This document shows positions 1 to 7,364 of a stretch of 16,983 nt of DNA, piece after piece. The stretch is from Rhodobiaceae bacterium UBA7378 (lineage in GTDB: Bacteria > Pseudomonadota > Alphaproteobacteria > RS24). Under the pieces are notes generated by a model, which was given only the letters and a program-made list of their open reading frames with translations, was not told the DNA's origin and did not search any database. The stretch is from assembly GCA_002469805.1 (NCBI GenBank), contig DKNW01000060.1, positions 1-16,983 of the forward strand. Reading direction: 5' to 3'. The translations under genes were made by a program, and so were the position numbers. Numbering within the stretch: the first letter of the stretch is position 1; each line of letters opens with the position of its first letter.

Positions 1-1
1 T

Positions 2-910
2 CACCAAACACATCGCTGGAACCCCAAAATGGCTCCGTTCATTTTTGGCGAACGCAATGGTATTCACGTAATTGATCTGTCGCAGACAGTGCCGCTTTTG
101 CATCAAGCGCTGGTCGCGGTGCGCGATGTCGTCGCCGGCGGCGGACGAGTGCTGTTTGTTGGCACCAAGCGTCAGGCGGCGGAACCCATTTCGCGCCACG
201 CCAATCAGTGCGCCCAGTTCTTTATGAACTCGCGCTGGCTCGGCGGCACGCTGACGAACTGGCAAACCATTTCTAATTCGATCAAACGTCTGCGTGACCT
301 TGAAACTATGCTGGACGGCGATGGTGCTGGCGGTTTGACCAAGAAAGAAATTCTGAACCTGACCCGCGAGCGCGAAAAACTTGAGCGTGCGCTGGGCGGT
401 ATCAAAGAAATGGGCGGCGTGCCCGAACTGATGTTCGTAGTTGATACTAATAAAGAGTCTATCGCGATTGCCGAAGCCAAAACGCTCGGTATCCCCGTGG
501 TCGCTATTTTGGATAGCAATTGCAATCCAGATGACATTGATTACCCGATCCCGGGTAATGATGATGCCGCGCGCGCCATCGAACTTTATTGCGACTTGAT
601 TTCAAAGGCCGCTATCTCGGGTATTGAAGACGGCAATATTTCTGCTGGCGTTGACCTTGGTGCGTCTGAAGAGCCTGCCATTGAGGCGGTTTTGGAAGAA
701 GCTCCAGCCGAAGTTGCACCTGTGGAAGAAGCTCCAGCCGAAGTTGCACCTGTGGAAGAAGCTCCAACCGAAGTTGCAGCTACGGAAGCAGCAGGTGAAG
801 AGACCCCTGCCGCGGAAGCACCAGCGGAGGCGCCTGTCGAGGCCGAAAGCGCTGTTGTAGCTGAAGAAGCCGCCGCCAGCGAAGATGACGCTGCCGCGCA
901 AGCCGAGTAA
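2..910 (+). CDS. rpsB: 30S ribosomal protein S2, 5' end cut by the window
   Basis: S2 is a small-subunit ribosomal protein that helps bind S1 and assemble the 30S head. The reading frame is open from the first base and already codes S2 sequence (HQTHRWNPKM) before the first visible ATG at 29, so that ATG is internal; by comparison with E. coli S2 about 20 codons are missing to the left. Typical blocks follow: PFIFGERNGIHVIDL, VLFVGTKRQA, SRWLGGTLTNW and the VVDTNKE / IPVVAILDSNCNP region. The folded part ends near position 650. After it comes an acidic tail of about 85 residues rich in Glu, Ala, Pro and Val, including three EEAPAEVAPV-type decapeptides. The E. coli protein (241 residues) has no such tail, though alphaproteobacterial S2 proteins often have acidic extensions. 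tsf follows after 29 bp, the classical rpsB-tsf pair. The identity is certain; the role of the tail is unknown. Confidence 0.97.
   Translation, partial: HQTHRWNPKMAPFIFGERNGIHVIDLSQTVPLLHQALVAVRDVVAGGGRVLFVGTKRQAAEPISRHANQCAQFFMNSRWLGGTLTNWQTISNSIKRLRDLETMLDGDGAGGLTKKEILNLTREREKLERALGGIKEMGGVPELMFVVDTNKESIAIAEAKTLGIPVVAILDSNCNPDDIDYPIPGNDDAARAIELYCDLISKAAISGIEDGNISAGVDLGASEEPAIEAVLEEAPAEVAPVEEAPAEVAPVEEAPTEVAATEAAGEETPAAEAPAEAPVEAESAVVAEEAAASEDDAAAQAE
694..783 (+). repeat. Three tandem 30-bp units in the rpsB tail
   Basis: Two identical 30-bp copies (694-723 and 724-753) are followed by a third (754-783) with four mismatches. The unit is ten codons long and stays in frame, giving EEAPAEVAPV twice and then a diverged EEAPTEVAAT. 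Being a multiple of three, gain or loss of a unit would change tail length without breaking the gene. The exact identity of the first two copies suggests recent duplication (inference). Confidence 0.95.
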
Positions 911-939
911 ATTCAAGACTTCTAAGTACGGAGATAAAC

Positions 940-1872
940 ATGGCCGATATTACAGCTAGCATGGTGAAGGAACTGCGCGAAGTTTCAGGCGCCGGTATGA
1001 TGGACTGCAAAACAGCCCTGAATGAAAATGATGGTAATATGGAAGCTGCCGTTGACTGGTTGCGCACTAAAGGCCTTGCGAAAGCGGCCAAAAAAGCCGG
1101 ACGCGTCGCCGCCGACGGCTTGGTTGGAGTGGCATCTGGTGGCACATCTGGTGCTGTTGTAGAAGTGAATTCCGAAACTGATTTCGTCGCACGCAATGAA
1201 ACATTTCAGGGAATGGTTGGTGATATTTCGTCTATTGCGTTGACCACACCGGGCGAGCATGCCGATTTGCTAGCGGCCGATTATCCAGGCGCTGATAAAT
1301 CTGTCGAAGCTCATGTTCAAGAAATGGTCGGGACAATTGGCGAAAACATGACAGTGCGCCGGTCGAAAACCCTCACGGTTAATGAGGGGGTCGTTGCCAG
1401 CTACATGCATAGCCAGGTTGCTGACGGGCTTGGCAAAATTGGCGTGCTTGTTGCGCTGCAATCCAGCGGAGATTCCGAGAAATTGAACGCGCTTGGCCGC
1501 CAGTTGGCCATGCATGTGGCCGCGACCAATCCGCTTGCCGTTAGCGTTGATAGCCTTGACCCGGAAGATATTGAGCGTGAGCGCGCTGTGCTTGTGGCTG
1601 AGGCCAAAGAAAGCGGCAAGCCGGACGAAATTATCGACAAAATGGTCGAAGGGCGCTTGCGTAAGTTTTACGAGGAAGTCGTTCTCACGTCTCAGGTTTT
1701 TGTGATTGATGGTGAAACGCGGATTTCCAAAGTGCTTGAAAATGCGGCGGCTGACGTTGGTGCGCCAGTTGAATTGACAGGGTTTGCTCGGTTTGAACTA
1801 GGTGAAGGTGTTGATAAGGGTGAGGAAGCCGACTTTGCTGCCGAAGTTGCGGCGGCGGTCAGTAATTCTTAG
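940..1872 (+). CDS. tsf: Elongation factor Ts
   Basis: EF-Ts is the nucleotide exchange factor that releases GDP from EF-Tu in the cytoplasm. The 310-residue product starts with the UBA-like N-terminal domain (about 1-55, with VSGAGMMDCKTAL), followed by the TDFVARN motif at residues 80-86. The Asp and Phe of this motif are known to reach into the EF-Tu nucleotide pocket. The two core subdomains and a C-terminal acidic stretch follow. The length is usual for alphaproteobacteria and somewhat longer than E. coli (283). The ATG at 940 has a GGAG 6 nt upstream (930-933). It lies 29 bp after rpsB and is probably co-transcribed with it, as in most bacteria. Confidence 0.98.
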   Translation: MADITASMVKELREVSGAGMMDCKTALNENDGNMEAAVDWLRTKGLAKAAKKAGRVAADGLVGVASGGTSGAVVEVNSETDFVARNETFQGMVGDISSIALTTPGEHADLLAADYPGADKSVEAHVQEMVGTIGENMTVRRSKTLTVNEGVVASYMHSQVADGLGKIGVLVALQSSGDSEKLNALGRQLAMHVAATNPLAVSVDSLDPEDIERERAVLVAEAKESGKPDEIIDKMVEGRLRKFYEEVVLTSQVFVIDGETRISKVLENAAADVGAPVELTGFARFELGEGVDKGEEADFAAEVAAAVSNS

Positions 1873-1879
1873 CAATTCT

Positions 1880-1899
1880 ATTCTCCGGGCGAGGGGAAT
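1880..1899 (+). other. Small potential hairpin in the tsf-pyrH gap
   Basis: ATTCTCC (1880-1886) can pair with GGGGAAT (1893-1899) to give a 7-bp stem with one G-U pair and a six-base loop, eight bases after the tsf stop. No run of T follows, so it does not look like a factor-independent terminator. It could slow or stabilise mRNA ends, or be chance. Confidence 0.2.
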
Positions 1900-1941
1900 C
1901 GCGCCAGACTTCATGCTGTTGGAACATCAGAGGAGCAACGC

Positions 1942-2661
1942 ATGAGTGATCAGGTTGAATACAAACGTGTCCTGCTGAAAGTTTCAGGTGAAGCCCTTAT
2001 GGGTGAGGGGCAATATGGTATTGAGGTCGCGACCGTCGATCGGATTGCTTCGGAAGTTAAAGATGCGTTGTCGCTCGGTGTCGAAGTATGCATGGTAATC
2101 GGCGGCGGTAACATTTTCCGCGGACTTTCCGGGGCAGCCGATGGCATGGACCGGGCCAGCGCCGATTATATGGGCATGCTGGCCACAATTATGAACGCCC
2201 TTGCGATGCAAAACGGATTGGAACGCCAAGGCGTGGCGACGCGGGTTCTATCAGCCATACCCATGACCAGCGTATGCGAACCCTATATTCGTCGTCGCGC
2301 GATCCGACATATGGAAAAGGGCCGCGTGGTTATCTTTGCGGCTGGAACAGGCAATCCGTTTTTCACCACGGACACAGCCGCGGCGCTAAGAGCAGCTGAA
2401 ATGAGCTGCGATGCCTTGATGAAAGGCACCAATGTCGATGGTGTTTATTCCGCGGACCCGAAACTAGACCCCGCGGCAGAGCGTTTCGATAGGTTAAGTT
2501 ATATTGATGTTCTCGCAAAAGATCTTAAGGTGATGGACGCCTCGGCGGTTTCGCTTTCGCGGGAGAATGGCATTCCGATTGTTGTCTTTTCGATCCAGAC
2601 ATCCGGAGGTTTTATGAATGTTTTGCGAGGCACGGGCGATAGCACGGTCGTTAGCGATTAG
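1942..2661 (+). CDS. pyrH: Uridylate (UMP) kinase
   Basis: PyrH phosphorylates UMP to UDP with ATP, an essential step of pyrimidine nucleotide supply. It belongs to the bacterial amino-acid kinase family, which forms hexamers regulated by GTP and UTP. The 239-residue product shows the phosphate-binding KVSGEAL (13-19), GGGNIFRG (54-61), RASADYMGMLAT (71-82), the UMP-contacting GTGNPFFTTDTAA (135-147) and KGTNVDGVYSADP (161-173). The length matches E. coli PyrH (241). The ATG has an AGGAG 6 nt upstream (1931-1935). It lies 69 bp after tsf and 67 bp before frr, the common tsf-pyrH-frr order. Confidence 0.98.
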   Translation: MSDQVEYKRVLLKVSGEALMGEGQYGIEVATVDRIASEVKDALSLGVEVCMVIGGGNIFRGLSGAADGMDRASADYMGMLATIMNALAMQNGLERQGVATRVLSAIPMTSVCEPYIRRRAIRHMEKGRVVIFAAGTGNPFFTTDTAAALRAAEMSCDALMKGTNVDGVYSADPKLDPAAERFDRLSYIDVLAKDLKVMDASAVSLSRENGIPIVVFSIQTSGGFMNVLRGTGDSTVVSD

Positions 2662-2728
2662 GTTGAGGGCTTTTGATAAAGGGTCACGGATATAAGACAC
2701 TGATTGAGGGAAATGGGAGAAGAAAAAA

Positions 2729-3283
2729 ATGAGTATTGATCTTGATGATATCGAACGCCGCATGGAAGGCGCGGTTACGACATTAAAGTCCGATCTCGGT
2801 GGCTTGCGCACTGGTAGGGCAAGCGTCAGTCTTTTGGATCCCATTATGGTCGAAGCCTATGGCCAGCAAATGCCGATCTCACAAGTGGGCACTATTTCGG
2901 TGCCTGAGCCACGTATGCTTTCCGTGCAGGTTTGGGACAAAGGTCAAGTCGGGCTCGTTGAAAAAGCAATTCGCGAGTCTGGTCTCGGGCTTAACCCGAT
3001 GGCGGACGGCCAGCTTGTTCGGATACCTCTGCCCGAATTGAACGAAGAACGCCGTGAGGAACTAGTGAAGGTCGCTGGTCGCTATGCAGAACAGGCTCGC
3101 GTTGCTGTCCGTAATGTGCGGCGCGACGGCATGGATCAGATCAAAAAAGGCGAAAAAGATGGCGACATGTCGCAAGACGACGCCAAACTGTTTTCTGATG
3201 AGGTGCAGGAAACGACCGATCGGTTTGTGAAACTTATCGATGAGACACTGGAGACCAAAGAAGGCGAAATTCGTCAGGTTTAA
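2729..3283 (+). CDS. frr: Ribosome recycling factor
   Basis: RRF works with EF-G to split the post-termination ribosome so that subunits can be reused. The 184-residue protein (E. coli 185) has the family pattern: an N-terminal helix, the LRTGRASVSLLDP segment (26-38) leading into the small second domain, then RIPLPELNEERR near residue 100 and the two long C-terminal helices. The ATG has a GGGAG about 9 nt upstream. It sits between pyrH and uppS; the 15-bp gap to uppS suggests a shared transcript. Confidence 0.98.
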   Translation: MSIDLDDIERRMEGAVTTLKSDLGGLRTGRASVSLLDPIMVEAYGQQMPISQVGTISVPEPRMLSVQVWDKGQVGLVEKAIRESGLGLNPMADGQLVRIPLPELNEERREELVKVAGRYAEQARVAVRNVRRDGMDQIKKGEKDGDMSQDDAKLFSDEVQETTDRFVKLIDETLETKEGEIRQV

Positions 3284-3298
3284 AATACCAGCAAGCGT

Positions 3299-4042
3299 AT
3301 GGATACAAATGTTGATCATAAATCGCAGGTGTCTCATCTGGCGATTGTCATGGACGGAAATGGTCGGTGGGCGCAACAGCGCAACCTGCCGCGCAAAGAC
3401 GGTCATGCAGCCGGTGTTGAAACTGTTCGGCGCGCCATTCGCTTTATTGGCGGTGCGGGCGTTGATTGCCTGACACTATTTTCATTTTCGACAGAGAACT
3501 GGCAGCGTCCGCAGGTCGAGGTACAGTTTTTGATGCGCCTTTTGAGAAAATTCATCGAGGCAGATTTAGCTGAATTACACGCCAATAATGTGCGAGTGAA
3601 GGTTATTGGCAGCCGGCGCGGGCTAGAAAAACAGCTGATCAAACTGATCGATCATGCCCAGCAAGTGACCGCAAAAAATACCGGTATGCGCCTGCAAATA
3701 GCTTTCAATTATGGCAGTCGAGAAGAGATTTCCGAAGCTGCGGTGCGGCTAGCGGCCCGCGTTGAGAAGGGCACGCTCGATGCAGAAGGTATCACGCCGG
3801 ATGTTTTCGCCAGCGAATTAACGACATACGGGTTACCTGATCCTGACCTTGTTATTCGGACTAGCGGTGAGAACCGGCTGAGCAACTTTCTGCTTTGGCA
3901 GTGCGCATATTCGGAGTTTTATTTTACCGACGTTTTATGGCCTGATTTTGACGAAAAGACGCTTCATGCCGCGCTTGACGCCTATAAGCATCGTGAGCGG
4001 CGTTTTGGCCGGACGCAACCCGTTTTGAACCAAGCCGATTGA
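3299..4042 (+). CDS. uppS: Undecaprenyl diphosphate synthase (cis-prenyltransferase)
   Basis: UppS adds eight isopentenyl units in cis to farnesyl diphosphate, making the C55 carrier precursor for peptidoglycan and O-antigen. The 247-residue protein carries the catalytic MDGNGRWA block (18-25, Asp19 equivalent to E. coli Asp26), FSTENW (63-68), and the diphosphate-binding RTSGENRLSNFLLWQ (187-201), followed by a YFTDVLWPDF segment. The only ATG compatible with the domain is 3299. It lacks a clear Shine-Dalgarno sequence, so translation may depend on ribosomes arriving from frr, 15 bp upstream. The stop overlaps the proposed cdsA start. Confidence 0.97.
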   Translation: MDTNVDHKSQVSHLAIVMDGNGRWAQQRNLPRKDGHAAGVETVRRAIRFIGGAGVDCLTLFSFSTENWQRPQVEVQFLMRLLRKFIEADLAELHANNVRVKVIGSRRGLEKQLIKLIDHAQQVTAKNTGMRLQIAFNYGSREEISEAAVRLAARVEKGTLDAEGITPDVFASELTTYGLPDPDLVIRTSGENRLSNFLLWQCAYSEFYFTDVLWPDFDEKTLHAALDAYKHRERRFGRTQPVLNQAD

Positions 4043-4902
4043 GTGTGGTTGTGTCATCTTCCACCAGATTGAGAAAACTGGGTGACGGCCTCATGCGCCG
4101 CGTGTTGACTGCGCTGGCGATTTTGCCGTTTCTATTTGTGGCAATCTGGGCCGGAGGCGAAATTTTATTCGTATTGCTGGCCGTGGTCGGCATCATCATG
4201 GCCTATGAGTGGGTCAGGCTTCTGGCAAGTGCGCGTCCGCAGCGCGATACCACTTTTTTGTGCAGCCTTTTGTGCGCTTTGTTGCTTGTGGGGTTTTTCA
4301 CTTCTGCCAATTATGCACTTTGCCTCTTGCTGGTTTTGGTAATGGTGTTTGCAGGGGGCGCTATGTTTGTCGGTTTCAGAATGGCACCGGTAGTCGGCGG
4401 GGCTGTATATTTGGGCTGGCCGCTTTTGGCTATGGCGTTTTTTCGTGATAATTTTCTGGGCGGCTTTGTTCTTCTCTACATTCTTGTTTCGGTATTTGCA
4501 GTCGATATTTTCGCCATGTTTTTGGGCAAATTTTTCGGCGGCCCGCGTTTGGCGCAGCGCATCTCGCCCAACAAAACATGGGCTGGTATGGGAGGAGCTG
4601 TTCTTGGCTCGGTTCTAGTTGGCATTATTACCTATTTTTCGGCCAACTGGGTTACGGGCATGGAGGTTGAATTGCCCGCTATTTTGTTGCTTGCCGCGAT
4701 CATTGCCGTTATTGCGCAATTGGGCGATTTGTTCGAGTCCGCGCTCAAACGGAAATATGGTCTGAAAGACACTGGCTCTATTTTGCCTGGGCATGGCGGT
4801 GCGCTTGACCGGTTAGATGGGGTCATTGCCGTGCTGATTTTCCTTCATATTATTGTTGTCATGCGCGGGCATAGCCCGGCTGACGCTATCTGGGTTTGGT
4901 AA
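4039..4902 (+). CDS. cdsA: Phosphatidate cytidylyltransferase (CDP-diglyceride synthase)
   Basis: CdsA makes CDP-diacylglycerol from phosphatidic acid and CTP in the inner membrane, the branch point for all phospholipids. The product is very hydrophobic, with several membrane segments. It ends in the family signature from Ser234 to Asp260 (SALKRKYGLKD, then PGHGGALDRLD), whose Lys, Asp and His positions are all present; RISPNKTWAG lies at about 174-183. The start is uncertain. A TTG at 4039 overlaps the uppS stop by four bases and gives 287 residues, close to E. coli (285). GTG codons at 4045 and 4051 are also in frame. An ATG at 4093 has a GGTGA 7 nt upstream and would give 269 residues. I prefer the long form because the extra N-terminal stretch resembles the usual lead-in to the first membrane segment. 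dxr begins 4 bp after the stop. Confidence 0.93.
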   Translation: MSVVVSSSTRLRKLGDGLMRRVLTALAILPFLFVAIWAGGEILFVLLAVVGIIMAYEWVRLLASARPQRDTTFLCSLLCALLLVGFFTSANYALCLLLVLVMVFAGGAMFVGFRMAPVVGGAVYLGWPLLAMAFFRDNFLGGFVLLYILVSVFAVDIFAMFLGKFFGGPRLAQRISPNKTWAGMGGAVLGSVLVGIITYFSANWVTGMEVELPAILLLAAIIAVIAQLGDLFESALKRKYGLKDTGSILPGHGGALDRLDGVIAVLIFLHIIVVMRGHSPADAIWVW

Positions 4903-4906
4903 CCGC

Positions 4907-6073
4907 ATGCGTAAACTTTCGATTTTCGGTGCGACGGGCACAATTGGCGATAACACGCTGGATTTGGTTGATCGCCACCGCGATATGTTCGATGTGCAAG
5001 TTCTTAGTGCGCATGAGAATGTTGATAAGCTGGCGCGTCTGGCACGAAAATATATGCCAACCTTGGTTGTTATCTCCAACCCAGAATTTCTCCCCGCATT
5101 AAAAACACAGATCGCCGACCTGCCCATTCAGGCCGAAGCCGGACCCGAAGCCCTGATATATGCAGCCAGCCAAAGTGTCGACCTTGTAGTTATGGGGATT
5201 GTCGGGTTTGCCGGTCTTGCGCCGACAATATCAGCGGTGCGCCATGCCGACGCCGTTGCGCTTGCCAATAAGGAATGTTTGGTGGTGTCGGGTGCTATGG
5301 TGATGCACGAAGCGGCACGCCATGAAACATTGCTGCTGCCTGTCGATAGCGAACATAATGCTGTGTTCCAGATACTTGACGGGCGCGATATTCAGGGCCT
5401 CGACAAAATTGTGCTAACGGCCTCGGGCGGGCCGTTTCGCGAAACACCGGGAGACGCGCTGCGACATGTAACGCCGGAAATGGCAGTGGCGCATCCCAAT
5501 TGGGAGATGGGGGCCAAAATTTCCGTCGACAGCGCCACACTCATGAATAAGGGACTAGAACTGATCGAGGCGCGGGTTCTCTTCAATTTAGATCCGGCCG
5601 CGCTTGATGTGGTGGTACACCCGCAATCTATCGTGCATGCGCTGGTTTACTATTGTGACGGCAGTGTACTGGCGCAAATGGCAAATCCGGATATGCGGGG
5701 GCCATTAGCACATTGTTTAGGGTATCCTGATCGCTTTTCTGGTGATATCGCCCCGCTGGACCTGGCCGCGGTCGGGTCATTGACTTTTGAGCCTGCGGAC
5801 CGAGACCGCTTTCCCTGTTTGGTCCTTGCTGAACGTGCCATGATTGCAGGCGGCATTTATCCAACAATTTTAAACGCTGCCAATGAGGTGGCGGTTGCCG
5901 GTTTTCTGGCCGGAACTCTCAATTTTACCGAAATTGCCGGTATGGTGGCGCACGCGTTGGACATGCAAACGGAACTCGCGACACCGTTTGATCCCACAGT
6001 GCTGGAAGACCTTGACGCGTGCGACAAAAAAACCAGACATTTCTGCTCAGAATTGATAAAACGAAAGATATAA
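4907..6073 (+). CDS. dxr: 1-deoxy-D-xylulose 5-phosphate reductoisomerase
   Basis: Dxr converts DXP to 2-C-methyl-D-erythritol 4-phosphate with NADPH, the committed step of the MEP isoprenoid pathway, and is the target of fosmidomycin. The 388-residue protein (E. coli 398) has the NADPH-binding GATGTIG (8-14), ALANKECLV (118-126), the metal ligands in DSEHNA (Asp147, Glu149) and near MNKGLELIEA (Glu218), the flexible HPNWEMG loop (196-202, with His196 and Trp199), and VHPQSIVHALV further on. I start it at ATG 4907, just after the cdsA stop, because the nucleotide-binding loop then begins at residue 8 as in relatives. An upstream in-frame ATG at 4853 would add 18 residues overlapping cdsA and is unlikely. 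The Shine-Dalgarno sequence is weak, consistent with coupling to cdsA. Confidence 0.97.
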   Translation: MRKLSIFGATGTIGDNTLDLVDRHRDMFDVQVLSAHENVDKLARLARKYMPTLVVISNPEFLPALKTQIADLPIQAEAGPEALIYAASQSVDLVVMGIVGFAGLAPTISAVRHADAVALANKECLVVSGAMVMHEAARHETLLLPVDSEHNAVFQILDGRDIQGLDKIVLTASGGPFRETPGDALRHVTPEMAVAHPNWEMGAKISVDSATLMNKGLELIEARVLFNLDPAALDVVVHPQSIVHALVYYCDGSVLAQMANPDMRGPLAHCLGYPDRFSGDIAPLDLAAVGSLTFEPADRDRFPCLVLAERAMIAGGIYPTILNAANEVAVAGFLAGTLNFTEIAGMVAHALDMQTELATPFDPTVLEDLDACDKKTRHFCSELIKRKI

Positions 6074-6080
6074 CTTTGGT

Positions 6081-6137
6081 TGTTTCCGTGGCGACACCCG
6101 AATGAAAAATTGGGTTTGTTGCATTTCAACGGAAGCA
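6081..6137 (+). promoter_or_regulatory. Potential long hairpin leader before rseP
   Basis: Most of the 89-bp dxr-rseP gap can fold into one interrupted hairpin. The outer stem pairs 6081-6089 with 6129-6137 (9 bp, one G-U). The middle stem pairs 6091-6096 with 6117-6122 (6 bp, one G-U). The inner stem pairs 6097-6099 with 6112-6114, and after a bulged G, 6101-6103 with 6109-6111; the loop is GAAAA. The right arm carries a six-base bulge at 6123-6128. The structure ends 25 nt before the rseP ATG and leaves the G-rich ribosome site (6154-6159) outside. No T-run follows, so it is not a standard terminator. Pairing was done by eye and may be chance. Confidence 0.3.
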
Positions 6138-6162
6138 TCTCGTCTGATGAATTGGGGGGCTT

Positions 6163-7290
6163 ATGGAGACGCTTGTCTCACAGATCGGTAGTGTCGGGTT
6201 CGGCATTATTCTGCCGTTCATTTTTGTACTGACCATTGTGGTTTTCTTTCATGAGTTGGGGCACTTTTACGTCGCGCGCAAATGTGGCGTGGCGGTTGAA
6301 GTGTTTTCAATCGGCTTTGGGCGCGCGTTGGCTAGCTGGTATGACAAGCATGGTACGCAGTGGAAAATCGGGTGGTTGCCGCTCGGTGGCTATGTGAAAT
6401 TTCTGGGCGATGAAAATGCCGCCAGCGCGCCAGATATCGAAAAAATTCAGCAAATGGATGGCGATACGCGCAAGCACACATTGTTCGACAAGCCATTGAT
6501 CCAGCGTGTCGCCGTGGTCGCGGCTGGTCCGATCGCGAACTTTCTGCTAGCGATCATCATATTCGCAGGCTTGTTTACGGTGTTGGGGCAGCGTGTCACC
6601 GACCCGGTTATAGGCACAGTAGTTGCCGATAGCGCAGCAGCGCGTGCAGGTTTTCAAGCTGGTGATGTTATCAAAGGCATTGACGGCAAAGACATAAACA
6701 CCTTTGCCGAGGTACGCCGTATTGTGACGGTTAATGCCGATACCGAGCTGGTATTTGAAGTTGATCGTAACGGTGCGAATTTGTTGTTACCGGCCACGCC
6801 TGACTGGGTGCTTGAGACCGACCGTTTTGGCAATGAGTTCCGAATAGGGAGGCTTGGCGTTTCGGTGGGGCTTGACGAAGCGAATACGCGCCATGTGCGC
6901 TACAACCCTGTCACAGCTGTGTGGATGGGGGTTGAAGAAAGCTATTTTATCGTCGAGCAGACATTTGTGGTGCTTGGCCGCATTATTACCGGGCGCGAAA
7001 GCACGGAAAATCTTGGCGGTCCAATCCGTATTGCGCAACTTTCGGGGCAGGCGGCATCTATTGGGCTGGTTGCCCTGATCAATTTAACGGCCGTCTTGTC
7101 GGTCAGCATTGGGTTGGTGAACCTGTTCCCCATTCCCATGCTCGACGGCGGTCATTTGATGTTCTATGCCTATGAAGCCGTCGCTGGCAAACCAATGCCG
7201 GAAAAAGCACAGGAGGTTGGGATGCGCATTGGTTTATCCCTCGTCCTTGCTATGTTTATCTTTGTAACGTGGAACGACATTACCAGATGA
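6163..7290 (+). CDS. rseP: RseP-type site-2 intramembrane metalloprotease
   Basis: This is a site-2 protease of the inner membrane. In E. coli RseP cuts the anti-sigma factor RseA after DegS and also clears signal peptide remnants. The 375-residue protein shows the zinc motif HELGH (30-34) in the first membrane segment, a GFGR and PLGGYVKF region (51-81), AAGPIANF (120-127), one PDZ domain (about 148-205, including AARAGFQAGDVI), and the second active-site motif NLFPIPMLDGGH (320-331, with the zinc ligand Asp328) near the C-terminal membrane segments. E. coli RseP is longer (450) with two PDZ domains; the single-PDZ form is usual in alphaproteobacteria. The ATG follows a G-rich site (TTGGGGGG). 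It sits before bamA, the common order. Its substrate here cannot be told from the sequence. Confidence 0.96.
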   Translation: METLVSQIGSVGFGIILPFIFVLTIVVFFHELGHFYVARKCGVAVEVFSIGFGRALASWYDKHGTQWKIGWLPLGGYVKFLGDENAASAPDIEKIQQMDGDTRKHTLFDKPLIQRVAVVAAGPIANFLLAIIIFAGLFTVLGQRVTDPVIGTVVADSAAARAGFQAGDVIKGIDGKDINTFAEVRRIVTVNADTELVFEVDRNGANLLLPATPDWVLETDRFGNEFRIGRLGVSVGLDEANTRHVRYNPVTAVWMGVEESYFIVEQTFVVLGRIITGRESTENLGGPIRIAQLSGQAASIGLVALINLTAVLSVSIGLVNLFPIPMLDGGHLMFYAYEAVAGKPMPEKAQEVGMRIGLSLVLAMFIFVTWNDITR

Positions 7291-7352
7291 TCAGCGTCGG
7301 GACTTGCGTCACTTTTTTATAAGATCACACCTCACAACAACACTAGATTTCT

Positions 7353-7357
7353 AAAGG
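7353..7357 (+). promoter_or_regulatory. Ribosome binding site that decides the bamA start
   Basis: AAAGG at 7353-7357 lies 7 nt before the ATG at 7365 but only 1 nt before the in-frame ATG at 7359. Normal spacing therefore favours 7365. Confidence 0.6.
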
Positions 7358-7364
7358 TATGAAT

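Noticed and set aside
602..916. Repetitive open frames on both strands over the rpsB tail, encoding periodic Trp/Phe or Lys/Leu-rich peptides
   Set aside because: They are out-of-frame readings of the 30-bp tandem repeat; the rpsB frame continues from the conserved domain and explains the region.
2673..2696. TTGATA and TATAAG before frr as a promoter
   Set aside because: The spacer is only 12 bases, and the other possible -35 (TTGAGG at 2663) gives 22; neither suits sigma-70.
4853..4906. Longer dxr start at ATG 4853
   Set aside because: It would overlap cdsA by 50 bases and add 18 residues before the nucleotide-binding loop, which normally begins within the first ten residues.
7271..7298. 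GGAAC followed by CGTC at the end of rseP as an ECF-sigma promoter for bamA
   Set aside because: The spacing is 19 bases rather than the 16-17 expected for the alphaproteobacterial EcfG type, and it does not fit the sigma-E -10 either.
7313..7318. Run of six T between rseP and bamA as a terminator
   Set aside because: No GC-rich stem lies immediately before it; only a direct repeat of GCGTC is present, which cannot pair with itself.
7359..7361. ATG 7359 as the bamA start
   Set aside because: It is only 1 nt from the AAAGG site; the in-frame ATG at 7365 has normal spacing. The difference is two residues and does not affect the signal peptide.
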